This document shows, piece after piece, positions 26,138 to 35,462 of a DNA stretch of 64,000 nucleotides (its first letter is position 1; each line of letters begins with the position of its first letter). The notes beneath the pieces were generated by a model. The model did not search any database. It was not told the DNA's origin and saw only the letters and a program-made list of their open reading frames with translations. Location: assembly GCA_963772555.1 (NCBI GenBank), contig CAVYXQ010000006.1, positions 310,001 to 374,000 on the forward strand. Reading direction: 5' to 3'. The stretch comes from Roseiarcus sp963772555 (GTDB taxonomy: Bacteria; Pseudomonadota; Alphaproteobacteria; Rhizobiales; Beijerinckiaceae). The position numbers and the translations under genes were made by a program.

Positions 26138-26416
26138 TCTGCCGCGGGTGAGGCCCGCCACATCGACGCTTTGAATCGGCCTTCGCCGACACATTATTGG
26201 TCGCCGCGCCAACACATGCGCGCTTACTTGTGGCTTCTTCTCGATGGTTCCATTGGAACTCACGGTCAAACATTAAGTAATATCCACAATACCTCCGGCC
26301 GGCCTGTTACGATACCATGAATCCTGGGTCAACCGAGCTCACGCGGAACTTGGTTGAGGGGCTATCCCTGAACAGCGCCATTCCGCATGGCGCCAACTCT
26401 TCATCGGAGGACCTAG

Positions 26417-27082
26417 ATGAACAGCCTTCTTTTGGCTTCTGCTTTGGCGTGGCTCGCGTGGATGCCTGCCGCGCACGCCAGTTTGGTCAGCGTAACTTTC
26501 ACGCCATTTGGCAACGGTGTCCTGCCGCCCAGCGTACCCGCGGGCTCCACGCCGGTCGATTTCACGACGACGGACCTGACGTTTACCGGAAACGCCGGAT
26601 TGGTCACCGGAAGCACGACTTATTATGCGGCGCCCGCCTTCTCGACCAGCACGGTCGACACGAGCCCGTATCTTGCCGTGCAAGCCAACGCGACAGCGAC
26701 CCTGACGCTGCCGGAAGAGACGGGCGTGCAACTCTATGTCGGTTCTCTGGACGCCTATAACCAGTTAACTTTCAGCAATAGCCTTTCCTACACGGGCGCC
26801 CAGCTTGCTTCTATGGTTTCCGGTCTGGCAGACAGTGGTTGCCAGACCTGCGGCGATACGAACGGGTGGCTCTCGTTCACGTTCACGCCCGGGAAAGCCG
26901 TCAGCTGGGTCACACTCAGCACCGACGGATCGGACGCCTTCGAGGTCGCGGGGGTAGGCAGCTCGGGCGCGGTGCCCGAGCTCTCGACCTGGGCAATGAT
27001 GGCGCTCGGATTTGCCGGGCTCGGTTACGTCGGCTCGCGTCGGTCCAAGACGAGCCGCGCTCTGTTCGCCGGGGATGCGTAG
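26417..27082 (+). CDS. Exported PEP-CTERM sorting domain protein
   Basis: 221 residues from ATG 26417 after GGAGGACC. It has an N-terminal signal peptide (LLLASALAWLAWMPAAHA), then a Thr/Ser-rich beta-type body with one CQTC pair, and a C-terminal sorting tag. The tag reads VPELSTWAMMALGFAGLGY followed by a basic end (GSRRSK), the alphaproteobacterial PEP-CTERM variant (VPExxTWAMMLxGFAGLG) recognised by an exosortase. Such proteins are sorted to the envelope or exopolysaccharide matrix. No exosortase gene is in the window. The role of the body is unknown; the first roughly 280 bases upstream hold no gene. Confidence 0.85.
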   Translation: MNSLLLASALAWLAWMPAAHASLVSVTFTPFGNGVLPPSVPAGSTPVDFTTTDLTFTGNAGLVTGSTTYYAAPAFSTSTVDTSPYLAVQANATATLTLPEETGVQLYVGSLDAYNQLTFSNSLSYTGAQLASMVSGLADSGCQTCGDTNGWLSFTFTPGKAVSWVTLSTDGSDAFEVAGVGSSGAVPELSTWAMMALGFAGLGYVGSRRSKTSRALFAGDA

Positions 27083-27101
27083 CGCGCAATTTAAACTCGA
27101 G

Positions 27102-27127
27102 CGGCCGCCGACGGCGGCCGTTCTTCT
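27102..27127 (+). terminator. Rho-independent-like terminator after the PEP-CTERM gene
   Basis: Perfect 9-base arms CGGCCGCCG and CGGCGGCCG around one A, followed by TTCTTCT, begin 20 bases after the stop codon. They also lie just past the end of the convergent BON gene, so they may serve both sides. Confidence 0.6.
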
Positions 27128-27143
27128 GTCGGGAGTCCGAACC

Positions 27144-27448
27144 CTAATCCTCGACAGTAATGGCGCTGGTCACCCCGAGCGCACCCGGCGTCGCCCGCGC
27201 ATGGCGTTCGGCGCAAGCTTTCGAATACGCCCGGTCCACGCTGCCGCTCAGCGTCACCCAGCCATGGCGAACTTCGACATTCAGGCGATTGCGGGGCACC
27301 GCGAGATCCCAGTGGATTTCGTTCAGCAGGGAGAGCCGAATGAGGTCGTCGGCGGCGGAGCCGACGTCGCGCCCGTCGGGCGGCGGCTCGTCGAGCGGAC
27401 TGGCCGCATCTCATGCGGCGTCAGAGCGTTGCGGAAAGTCTGGCCCAT
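27144..27448 (-). pseudogene. BON-domain protein, frameshifted
   Basis: ATG 27448 follows GGAGGAAC and begins MGQTFRNALTPHE. The homologous remainder is in another frame: LLNEIHWDLAVPRNRLNV, then VRHGWVTLSGSVDRAYSKA and GVTSAITVED, ending at 27144. This is a single BON domain (OsmY-like, thought to bind phospholipid or envelope components). Adding one G near 27408-27413 gives LTPHEDAASPLDEPPP and one protein of 101 residues. No signal peptide is seen. It belongs to the set of single-base disruptions in this window and is probably intact in the organism. The IS1634 element lies just upstream. Confidence 0.6.
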
Positions 27449-27506
27449 CTGGAGTTCCTCCCCATACCGGGCCGGACAACGCTCGAACTTCGTCTCCGGT
27501 TCCAAA

Positions 27507-29435
27507 CTAGTCCGAACTTCCGGGCGGGGTAAGGCGAGAAGGTGAGGTTTTGTGCCGGATTGCCGGAACTGGCGGTGATTTTGTAGGCATGTAAATATCT
27601 GCTTGCGTTCGGCTTGAGGCCGTGATTCAAGCTGTTCATGTACGTCACGCGCATCCCGAACCGTGATTCGCGCCCCGCCGTCCTGTTGCGCGAGAGCTAT
27701 CGCGAGGGCGGCAAGGTCAAGTCGCGCACGCTGGCCAATATCTCCGATTGGCCGGAGGCGAAGATCGAGAGCCTGCGGCGGGTGCTGGCCGGCGAGGCCC
27801 TCGTGCCGCTCGGCGAAGAGCGCTTCGAGATCGCCCGCGCGCTGGGGCACGGCCATGTCGCCGTGGCGCTCGGGACGGTGCGCCGGCTCGGGCTCGACAA
27901 GATGCTGCCGAAAGGGCCGGACCGTCCGGCCAAGCTGATCCTGGCGATGATCGCGGCGCGGATCGTCGAGCCGGCCGCCAAGCTCGCCACCGCGCGCCAA
28001 CTCAGCGAGGCGACCGCCGCCCACTCGCTCGGCGCGGTGCTGGACCTCGGCGCTGTCGACGAGGACGAACTCTACGCCGCCCTCGACCTGTTGGGCCGCA
28101 GCCAGGCCGACATCGAGAAAGTCTTCGCCAAACGCCACCTCGAGGACGGCGTGCTCGTGCTCTACGATGTCACTTCGAGCTATTTGGAGGGACGGCGCTG
28201 CGAACTGGCGCAATTCGGCTACAGCCGCGATCATCGTCCCGACCGACCGCAGATCGTCTTCGGGCTCCTGTGCACGCCGGACGGCTGCCCGGTCGCCGTC
28301 GAGGCGTTCGAAGGCAACCTCGGCGACCCGAGCACCCTCGCCAGTCAGGTCAAGAAGCTGCGCATGCGGTTTCGGCTGAAGCGCGTCGTGCTCGTCGGCG
28401 ACCGCGGCATGATCACAAAGGCGCGCATCGACGCCGATGTCGCGCCCGCCGGCCTCGACTGGATCACCGCGCTCCGCGCGCCGGCGATCAAGGCGCTCGC
28501 GGCCGAAGGCGGCCCGCTGCAGCTCTCGCTGTTCGACGAGCGCGACATGGCGGAGATCGTCTCGGGCGACTATCCCGGAGAGCGTCTCGTCGTCTGCCGC
28601 AACCCCCAACTCGCCGCCGAGCGCGTGCGCAAACGCGTCGAACTCCTCGATGCGACCGAGATGGCGCTGATCAAGATCCGCGCCATGACCGAGAAGAAGC
28701 GCAATCCGCTGCGCGGCGCCGACAAGATCGCCCTCAAGGTCGGCGCCGTCATCGACCGTCGCCGCATGGCCAAGCATTTCGACCTCGCCATCACCGAGAC
28801 CGGCCTCGCATGGTCGCGCAGAGCCGAGGCGATCGCCGCGGAGGCCGCGCTCGATGGTATCTACGTGATCCGGAGCTCTCTTCCCGCGGACGGCTTCGCA
28901 GCCGCCGACCTCGTCCTCGCCTACAAGGGCCTCAGCCACGCCGAACGCGGCTTTCGCGACATCAAATCCGGCGACCTCGACGTCCGTCCGATCCACCATC
29001 GCCGGGCCCACCGCGTTCGCGCCCACGTCTTCTTGTGCATGCTTGCCTACTACGTCGTCTGGCACATGAAGCGCGACCTCGCCCCGATGCTGTTCAAGGA
29101 CGACGATCTCGAAGCCGCCGCCGCTGAGCGCGCCTCCCCCGTCGCCAAGGCCAAGGTCTCGCCCGCGGCGCGCCGCAAGGCCATCGACAGGCGCACCGAA
29201 GACGGGCAGCCCGTCCACAGCTTCCGCACCCTACTGCAGGACCTTGCCAATCTCACTCGAAACAGCGTCCGCTTCGGCGACGCCCATCCCACGACAATCC
29301 TGTCAAGGCCAACCCCAACCCAGACCCGAGCCTTCGAACTCCTCCGCCTCAAGATCGCCGCGTAGGCAGAACTCGATTCCCAGATCGAGTTCACATCAAT
29401 GGCTTGCGACCAGAAGCGCCGGAAGTTCGGACTAG
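27507..29435 (+). mobile_element. IS1634-family insertion sequence
   Basis: A complete element of about 1.93 kb bounded by perfect 17-base inverted repeats: CTAGTCCGAACTTCCGG at 27507-27523 and its complement at 29419-29435. One DDE transposase gene fills it. Direct target duplications were not obvious next to the repeats (left flank CCAAA, right flank GCGAC), which may mean an old insertion, a deletion, or slightly longer true ends. Confidence 0.85.
27638..29365 (+). CDS. IS1634-family transposase
   Basis: 575 residues from ATG 27638 (MYVTRIPNRDSRPAVLLRES). The catalytic DDE residues fit VLYDVTSSYLEGRR (first D), VLVGDRGMITKARI (second D) and ERGFRDIKSGDLDVRPIHH (E) with the conserved Y-x2-R-x3-E-x6-K-like spacing of the IS4/IS1634 supergroup. 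The frame is uninterrupted and full length, so the element may still be active. Ending near SRPTPTQTRAFELL, the typical IS1634 C-terminus. Confidence 0.92.
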   Translation: MYVTRIPNRDSRPAVLLRESYREGGKVKSRTLANISDWPEAKIESLRRVLAGEALVPLGEERFEIARALGHGHVAVALGTVRRLGLDKMLPKGPDRPAKLILAMIAARIVEPAAKLATARQLSEATAAHSLGAVLDLGAVDEDELYAALDLLGRSQADIEKVFAKRHLEDGVLVLYDVTSSYLEGRRCELAQFGYSRDHRPDRPQIVFGLLCTPDGCPVAVEAFEGNLGDPSTLASQVKKLRMRFRLKRVVLVGDRGMITKARIDADVAPAGLDWITALRAPAIKALAAEGGPLQLSLFDERDMAEIVSGDYPGERLVVCRNPQLAAERVRKRVELLDATEMALIKIRAMTEKKRNPLRGADKIALKVGAVIDRRRMAKHFDLAITETGLAWSRRAEAIAAEAALDGIYVIRSSLPADGFAAADLVLAYKGLSHAERGFRDIKSGDLDVRPIHHRRAHRVRAHVFLCMLAYYVVWHMKRDLAPMLFKDDDLEAAAAERASPVAKAKVSPAARRKAIDRRTEDGQPVHSFRTLLQDLANLTRNSVRFGDAHPTTILSRPTPTQTRAFELLRLKIAA

Positions 29436-29477
29436 GCGACCGCAATCTGTCTTCGCCAATTCCACAGCCGGTGGCTC

Positions 29478-30206
29478 CTAAAGATCGAAATTGGTGGGCA
29501 GCATGACCACGTCGCGGATCGTCATGCCGCGGGGCCGCGTCAGCATGAACATCACCACGTTGGCCACTTCGCTGGCCTCCAGCAGACTTCCCGCCTCCCT
29601 GGCTTCCTTCAGTTTCTCCGGCGGCCAGTCCGCGAGCAGCGCGGTGATGACGGGGCCGGGCGAGATCGAGCCCACGCGAATGCCGTATTTGAACACCTGC
29701 CGTCGCACCGTCTGGACAAAACAGTTGATCGCCCATTTGGACGACGCATAGACCGGCTCCCATGGCGTCGGAAAATGGGCCGCAAGCGAACTCGTGACGA
29801 TGATGTCGCCCGTCCGACGCTCGATCATGTGAGGCAGCGCGTCGTGCACGTTCTTCATCACGACGTTGACGTTCAAGTTCAGCATCCGGTCGATCGCCCC
29901 GGTATCGGCGTCGACCAGGTCGCCGCCGACGTACGTGCCCGCATTTGCATGCAGGATATCGAGCTGGCCTGCCGCCTCCAGGACCTTCGGCGTCAGCGTC
30001 GCGCAAGCCTTCGGGTCGAGCAGGTCGATGACCAGCGGGATCGCTGCGTCGCCGTGCTTGTCGCAAAGCGCCTTCAGCGCCGCCTCGTCGCGATCGACCA
30101 TCACCACGCGCGAGCCTGCGGCCAACATCGCCTCGGCGCTGGCCAATCCGATGCCCGACGCGGCGCCGGTAACGACCGCGACCTTGCCTTCCAATTCTCT
30201 TGCCAT
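29478..30206 (-). CDS. Short-chain dehydrogenase, ribitol 2-dehydrogenase-like
   Basis: 242 residues from ATG 30206, chosen because GAGGAGACAG precedes it; the longer open frame to 30314 is not protein-like. Classical SDR features: cofactor loop TGAASGIG (about 13-20), Asp at the end of the second strand (VMVDRDE), suggesting NAD preference, NAG motif HANAGTY, catalytic Ser in VTSSLAAH and YASSK with Tyr and Lys. The C-terminus MLTRPRGMTIRDVVMLPTN closely recalls ribitol 2-dehydrogenase, which oxidises ribitol to D-ribulose. It lies 3 kb from a sugar ABC importer, with an IS between, so a link is possible but unproven. Confidence 0.8.
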   Translation of the reverse strand: MARELEGKVAVVTGAASGIGLASAEAMLAAGSRVVMVDRDEAALKALCDKHGDAAIPLVIDLLDPKACATLTPKVLEAAGQLDILHANAGTYVGGDLVDADTGAIDRMLNLNVNVVMKNVHDALPHMIERRTGDIIVTSSLAAHFPTPWEPVYASSKWAINCFVQTVRRQVFKYGIRVGSISPGPVITALLADWPPEKLKEAREAGSLLEASEVANVVMFMLTRPRGMTIRDVVMLPTNFDL

Positions 30207-30418
30207 AGTCTGTCTCCTCGTTGGGGCTCCCGGACGGCGATGCCCTGAGCGCCGCAATCGATAGGCGATCTCACAGTGGTGTCGAATCCGGTCTGCATCA
30301 ATCCCCGGCTGCAAACCGGCGGGACAGGGCAGCCATTCGGGAACTGCCGAGGCGTCCGGCGCGTTGGCGGCGTCGGCAGCTTCGAGTTCTGACAGGCAGG
30401 GGCGCGAGGGGGATTTTC

Positions 30419-32617
30419 ATGCGCATCAGCGAAGGCAAGCCCTATCCTCTTGGCGCGACCGCCGATGCCAGCGGCGCCAATTTCGCGCTTTTCACCGCGC
30501 ACGCGACGAGGGTCGACGTCTGCATCTTCGATGCGCCCGACGGCCGCGAGATCGACCGCTTCGAGCTTCCCGAATACACCGACGAAGTCTTCCATGGCCG
30601 CCTCTCGGGGGTGGGGCCGGCGACATATTACGGCTTTCGCGTGCACGGGCCGTATGAGCCGGAGGCCGGGCATCGCTTCAACCCGAACAAGCTCCTGCTG
30701 GACCCCTACGCCCGCGCGCACGCCGGCAAGCTCGTCTGGGACCCGGCCGTGTTCGGTTACACCATCGGAGCGGAAGCGGACGACCTCAGCTTCGACGAGC
30801 GCGACAGCGCGCCGTTCGTGCCGAAGTCCGTCGTCGTCGATCCCAACTTCGACTGGCGGGGCGAGTATCGCCGGCACGCCGTGCCGTGGGCTCACACCAT
30901 CGTCTACGAGGCGCACGTCAAGGGCTTCACCAAGCTTCACCCCGAGGTGGACGAGAATCTCAAGGGATTCTACGCCGGCCTGGGCTCGAAACCGGTCATC
31001 GACTACCTCAGATCGCTCGGCGTCACGACGGTCGAACTGATGCCGGTTAACACCTTCATCGACGACGCCCATCTTCTGGAAAAGGGCCTCAAAAACTACT
31101 GGGGCTACAATTCGATCGGCTTCTTCGCCCCCGACCCGCGCTACGCCGCCGACGTCGCCAACTCGCTGCGCGAGTTCAAGGAGATGATCGCACGGCTGCA
31201 CGACGGCGGCCTCGAGGTGATCCTCGACGTCGTCTACAACCACACCGCCGAAGGCAACGAGCGCGGTCCGACGCTCTCGTTCAAGGGCATCGACAACCGT
31301 TCCTATTACCGTCTCATTCCCGATCAGCCGCGCTACTATATCAACGACACCGGGACCGGAAACACGCTGAACCTCAGCCATCCCCGCGTCATCCAGATGG
31401 TCGCCGACAGCCTGCGCTACTGGGTGAGCGAGATGCGGGTCGACGGCTTCCGTTTCGACCTCGGCACGATCCTGGCGCGCGAACCGGACGGCTTCACGAC
31501 CGAGAGCGGCTTTTTGAAAGCCGTCGGTCAGGATCCGCTGCTCGCCGAAGCCAAGCTGATCGCCGAGCCCTGGGACTGCGGACCCGGCGGCTACCAGGTC
31601 GGCGGCTTTCCGCCGGGCTGGGCCGAGTGGAACGACACGTTCCGCGACACGGCGCGCGATTTCTGGCGGGGGATGGCGAGCGCCCGGGCGCTGGCGCCTC
31701 GGCTCTGCGCTTCGCCGGACAAGTTCAATTTCCGCGGCCGCAAGCCCTGGGCCAGCGTCAATTTCGTCGCCGCCCATGACGGCTTCACCTTGCGCGATCT
31801 CGTCTCCTACAACGACAAGCACAACGAGGCGAACGGCGAGGACAACCGCGACGGCCACTCCGACAACCGCTCATGGAACTGCGGCGTCGAGGGGCCGACC
31901 GACGACCCTGAGATCCGCGCGCTGCGCCTGCGCCAGATCCGCAATTTCCTCGCCACCCTCATGTTGTCGCAGGGGACGCCGATGATCACGGCGGGCGACG
32001 AATTCGGCCGGACGCAGAACGGCAACAACAACGCCTATTGCCAGGACAATGAAATCGGCTGGGTGAATTGGCGGATGGACGAGGAGGGGCAGGGGCTGGT
32101 CGCGTTCTTCCGCCGTTTGACCGCCCTCTTCCGCCTCTATCCGGTCCTCCGCCGCTCGCGCTTTCTCACCGGAGAAATGAACCCGGACATCGACGTCAAG
32201 GACGTGACCTGGATCGACGCCCGCGGCTCGGAGATGACGCAGGAGACGTGGGACAACGAGCTCACCCGCTGCTTCGGCATGCTGCTCGACGGGCGGGGGC
32301 AGGCGACCGGCATCAAGCGGCGCGGCGACGATGTGACGCTGCTCATCGTCTTCAACGCCCATCACGACGCGGTCAAGTTCGCGCTGCCGCGCTGCTACGA
32401 CGCTTCGGGCTGGAACCGGCTGATCGACACCAACGACCCGGCGCTGCCGGCGCGCAGGTTCAGGATCGGCGTCTCCTATCTGGTGACGGGACGGTCGCTG
32501 CTCCTCTTCGAGCGCGCGCCGCTCGTGGAGAGGAAGCCGCGCGCCCGCCCGCCCCGGCGCGCTGCGGCCCAGGCGGCCGCTTCGCCTCCGCCAGGCCCGG
32601 CGCAAGAGCCGCCGTAA
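30419..32617 (+). CDS. glgX: Glycogen debranching enzyme GlgX
   Basis: 732 residues from ATG 30419. GlgX is an isoamylase-type GH13 enzyme that cleaves alpha-1,6 branches of limit dextrins during glycogen breakdown in the cytoplasm. N-terminal CBM48 domain (YPLGATADASGANFALF), then the catalytic barrel with nucleophile Asp347 in DGFRFDLG, acid/base Glu383 in LIAEPWDCG, and Asp454 in AAHDGFTL. The insert EANGEDNRDGHSDNRSWNCG is characteristic of GlgX. The C-terminus ends in an Arg/Pro/Ala-rich low-complexity tail (RPPRRAAAQAAASPPPG) beyond the usual end. No other glycogen genes are adjacent. Confidence 0.94.
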   Translation: MRISEGKPYPLGATADASGANFALFTAHATRVDVCIFDAPDGREIDRFELPEYTDEVFHGRLSGVGPATYYGFRVHGPYEPEAGHRFNPNKLLLDPYARAHAGKLVWDPAVFGYTIGAEADDLSFDERDSAPFVPKSVVVDPNFDWRGEYRRHAVPWAHTIVYEAHVKGFTKLHPEVDENLKGFYAGLGSKPVIDYLRSLGVTTVELMPVNTFIDDAHLLEKGLKNYWGYNSIGFFAPDPRYAADVANSLREFKEMIARLHDGGLEVILDVVYNHTAEGNERGPTLSFKGIDNRSYYRLIPDQPRYYINDTGTGNTLNLSHPRVIQMVADSLRYWVSEMRVDGFRFDLGTILAREPDGFTTESGFLKAVGQDPLLAEAKLIAEPWDCGPGGYQVGGFPPGWAEWNDTFRDTARDFWRGMASARALAPRLCASPDKFNFRGRKPWASVNFVAAHDGFTLRDLVSYNDKHNEANGEDNRDGHSDNRSWNCGVEGPTDDPEIRALRLRQIRNFLATLMLSQGTPMITAGDEFGRTQNGNNNAYCQDNEIGWVNWRMDEEGQGLVAFFRRLTALFRLYPVLRRSRFLTGEMNPDIDVKDVTWIDARGSEMTQETWDNELTRCFGMLLDGRGQATGIKRRGDDVTLLIVFNAHHDAVKFALPRCYDASGWNRLIDTNDPALPARRFRIGVSYLVTGRSLLLFERAPLVERKPRARPPRRAAAQAAASPPPGPAQEPP

Positions 32618-32844
32618 GCGCATCGCGCCGGGTCGCCGTCGTTTGCGCTCCTGTCAAAAAAGCCTGCGAAAAATTGCCGTTGAGCTTCGAAAAACTGCAA
32701 AAGGGCGACAATTTCCTGCAAAAAATTGCAGTTTCTTTCCCCGAATCGGGACTTATCAAGGCTTTACGGCCGATCCGGGCGGAAAAAGAAAAAAGCCACT
32801 GCCAGGCTATGCTCGTGGGCGAGAACATCGGGAGCGTGGCGCGT

Positions 32845-32898
32845 TTGTAGGCGCGGTCGCTGACCGCGCCGGCCGCGCTCAGCGAGCGCGGCTACAAC
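32845..32898. repeat. Head-to-head pair of REP-like palindromes
   Basis: Two GC-rich palindromes adjoin: GGCGCGGTC/GACCGCGCC around GCT (32850-32870) and GCCGCGCTC/GAGCGCGGC around AGC (32872-32892). Each is flanked on its outer side by TTGTAG, in opposite orientation, so the unit is a mirror-image pair like a BIME. The first palindrome nearly equals the one inside the NUDIX gene at 9795. Confidence 0.65.
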
Positions 32899-33037
32899 GC
32901 CGCCCTTCATGCACCGATAGGCGCGCCCCGGCTCGGGAGTTACGGGGAAAACGCCACGCCTAAGCTGCTTCGAGTCTGGATGACTGGGGCGGGCACATTC
33001 AAGAGCGTCGGACACCAAAGCGTCTCCGTTTGGCTTA

Positions 33038-33052
33038 GAACAAACATAGAAC
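33038..33052. promoter_or_regulatory. Putative LexA (SOS) box, orphan
   Basis: The minus strand reads GTTCTATGTTTGTTC, an exact GTTC-N7-GTTC match to the alphaproteobacterial LexA operator. No SOS gene lies downstream in either direction; a small open frame from 33054 on the minus strand is not convincing. Either a relic promoter or a chance match. Confidence 0.45.
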
Positions 33053-33194
33053 AAAATACGACGCTTGGCAAGAGGATTCTTGATGCCTCAGCGTTGGCCG
33101 TCCGCAGCGGCTCGCGCGCCGCTTCGCCGAGTTGGCGTGAACGGGCGGGGTGCGCCCGGAGCTACCAAAAAGCCGCGGCCCGGGTCGGTCTGCG

Positions 33195-35462
33195 TCACCT
33201 GCCGGCGCTGGGCGCCATGATGGTCTCAATCCTCACAGGAAAGTTGCGAACTCTGACCCCTGTCGCGTGCCACAAGGCGTTGGCGATTGCGCCCACCGTC
33301 CCGGTAATGCTGATCTCGCCAACGCCCTTGATGCCGAGCGCGTTCACGAAGGCGTCGTCCTCGTGGACCAGCAGCGCTTCGAGCGACGGCACGTCGGCAT
33401 TCACCGGTACGTGGTATTCGCCAAGGTCTGCATTCAAGATGCGGCCAGTGCGCCGGTCCACGCTCGCTGCTTCGTTCAGCGCGAAGGAGGCGCCCCAGAT
33501 CATGCCGCCATAGAGCTGGCTGAGCACGAGGCGCGGGTTGATGATCCGCCCTGCCGCGAAGGCGCCGACGAGACGCGTTGCGCGGACCTGGCCGAGATCG
33601 GGGTCGACCTTGACCTCTGCGAAGACCGCTCCGTGCGCCTGCAACGCATAGTCGCCGACGGCCGCTGGATCGCGCGCGCCCTTGCCCCACCCGTCGATCT
33701 CCGCCAGTCCAGCGCGCGCGAGGATGTCGGCATAGGTCTCGCTGCGGCTCTCGTCGTCTTTGCGGTGGAGCCGTCCGGCGCGCGCCACCACGCCGACATT
33801 GCCTGCGCCAAAGAGCGGCGAGTCGCGGTCGCCCGTGGCGAGGCCGGCAAGCCGCGCGACGGCGTTCCCGCCGGCCGCATGAATAGCCGAGCCGGCGGTC
33901 GCCGTATGGCCGGATCCGCCAGCGACCCCGCCGTCGGGCAGCTCGGTGCTGCCGAAGCGCAACGTGACCTGGTCGATGTGGAGCCCGACGCTGTCGGCGG
34001 CGATCTGCGCGAGCGCGGTCAAGGCGCCCTGTCCCATGTCGATTGCGCTCGTCTCGATCGTGACTGTGCCGTCGCGGCCGAGGGCCGCCCGCGCCTCCGC
34101 AGCGAACATCGGGCAGTGAAAGACGGCGGTTCCCATGCCCCAGCCGACGAGGAAGCCTTCCTCGTCGCGCATCTGCCGCGGGGCGCGCGGCCGGCCCGAC
34201 CAGCCGAATTCCGACGCGCCCTTGGCGTAGCATTCCCGCAGCGCCTTCGACGAATAGGCCTTGCCGGTTATCGGTTCGACCTCCGCATAATTCGTGAGCC
34301 GGAAGTCGAGCGGATCGATGCCGCAGGCCTCCGCCGCTTCGTCGATTGCCGCCTCGAGCGCCGCCGATCCGGAAGCCAGACCCGGCGCGCGCATGGGGCC
34401 GGGCGTGCCGATGTCGTTGCGCACGGCTTCGTGGGTTATGGAGATGGCCGGGCTCGCGTAGAGCATGCGCGAGACAAAGGCGGACGGTTCGATGAAATCG
34501 TCGAAGCTGCTCGTCGCCGCGATCGCGTGATGCGAAATCGCGGTGAGCCGGCCGTCGGACTCCATGCCGAGCCTCAGTCGCTGCCGCGTCTGACCGCGAT
34601 GGCCGACCGGCCCGAACATCTGAGCGCGCGTCAGCATGAGCTTCACCGGCCGGCCCGTCATGCGCGCCGCAAGCACGCACAGGATATGCGCCCCTGCAAG
34701 GATCGCTTTCGATCCAAAGCCGCCGCCGATGAACGGCGTGCGAATGAGCACGTTTTCAGGCGGGACGCCGAAGAAGCCGGCGTAGGCCGCGCGGGCCATG
34801 TGCGGCGCCTGGTTCGGCGTGTCGAGCGTCAGGCGGTCGCCGTCCCAGGATGCGACGATGGCGTGCGGCTCCATCGCGTTGTGGTATTGCGACGGCGTTT
34901 CGTAGGTCGCGTCGACGCGCAGCGGCGCCCGCGACAGTCCGGACTCGACGTCGCCATGCGCGACGCTCGGCGGCGAGCCGACCCCCACGGTTTCAGGAAC
35001 GAAACGCTCGACGTCCAGTCCAAGCCGCGCCGGCTCGACCTCGTAAACGGGCTTCAAGAGCGCGGCGCCTTCCGTCGCCGCCTCCAGCGTCTCCGCGACG
35101 ACGAGCGCGATCGGCTGGTTGGCGTAGCGCACGCGGTCGTTCTGCAGCGCCTCCATGCGGAATGCAAAGAGGCTTCCCTTGGCCTCCGGGTCGCCAGCCA
35201 GCGCCGGCCGGTTCGCCGGGGTGATGACCTCCACGACATGCGGATGCGCCTTGGCGGATTCCACGTCGAAATGCACGACGCGGCCACGCGCGATCGTGCT
35301 GACGGCGCACACCGCATACAACATCCCTTCGGGATGGTTGTCCGCGGCATAGGATGCGCGCCCGGTGACCTTGAGGATTCCGTCGCGGCGGGTGAGCGGC
35401 TGGCCCGCGTTCGAGCCGTAGCGCAGGTTCGGCGAGGCTTGGATGCGATGGGTCTCAGGCAT
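33195..35462 (-). CDS. paoC: Aldehyde oxidoreductase, molybdenum cofactor-binding subunit (PaoC-like)
   Basis: 755 residues from ATG 35462. Large subunit of the xanthine oxidase family; with the FAD and [2Fe-2S] subunits it oxidises aldehydes to acids using Mo-molybdopterin. Features: the aldehyde-oxidase a/b hammerhead N-terminal domain (GILKVTGRASYAAD), TPFIGGGFGSK, MRAPG, EAAIDEAAEACG, MGQGALTALAQIAAD, and near the end GIKGVGE with the catalytic Glu716. Closest in layout to E. coli PaoC/YagR. Its start overlaps the end of the FAD subunit gene by a few bases. The Mo-cofactor sulfuration chaperone gene paoD/xdhC is not found behind it. Confidence 0.9.
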   Translation of the reverse strand: MPETHRIQASPNLRYGSNAGQPLTRRDGILKVTGRASYAADNHPEGMLYAVCAVSTIARGRVVHFDVESAKAHPHVVEVITPANRPALAGDPEAKGSLFAFRMEALQNDRVRYANQPIALVVAETLEAATEGAALLKPVYEVEPARLGLDVERFVPETVGVGSPPSVAHGDVESGLSRAPLRVDATYETPSQYHNAMEPHAIVASWDGDRLTLDTPNQAPHMARAAYAGFFGVPPENVLIRTPFIGGGFGSKAILAGAHILCVLAARMTGRPVKLMLTRAQMFGPVGHRGQTRQRLRLGMESDGRLTAISHHAIAATSSFDDFIEPSAFVSRMLYASPAISITHEAVRNDIGTPGPMRAPGLASGSAALEAAIDEAAEACGIDPLDFRLTNYAEVEPITGKAYSSKALRECYAKGASEFGWSGRPRAPRQMRDEEGFLVGWGMGTAVFHCPMFAAEARAALGRDGTVTIETSAIDMGQGALTALAQIAADSVGLHIDQVTLRFGSTELPDGGVAGGSGHTATAGSAIHAAGGNAVARLAGLATGDRDSPLFGAGNVGVVARAGRLHRKDDESRSETYADILARAGLAEIDGWGKGARDPAAVGDYALQAHGAVFAEVKVDPDLGQVRATRLVGAFAAGRIINPRLVLSQLYGGMIWGASFALNEAASVDRRTGRILNADLGEYHVPVNADVPSLEALLVHEDDAFVNALGIKGVGEISITGTVGAIANALWHATGVRVRNFPVRIETIMAPSAGR

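Larger units (their letters stand above)
32618..33194. other. Intergenic region with repeats and a LexA-type box
   Basis: About 575 bases between the convergent glgX and paoC genes. It holds an A/T-richer stretch with three AAAAATTGC-type units near 32668-32738, the paired palindromes at 32845-32898, and a GTTC-N7-GTTC box at 33038-33052. No convincing coding frame is present on either strand. Confidence 0.5.

Noticed and set aside
32764..33054. A 96-codon minus-strand frame starting beside the LexA-type box
   Set aside because: It runs through the REP-like palindromes and an A-rich stretch, and its residues reflect the repeat rather than a protein family.
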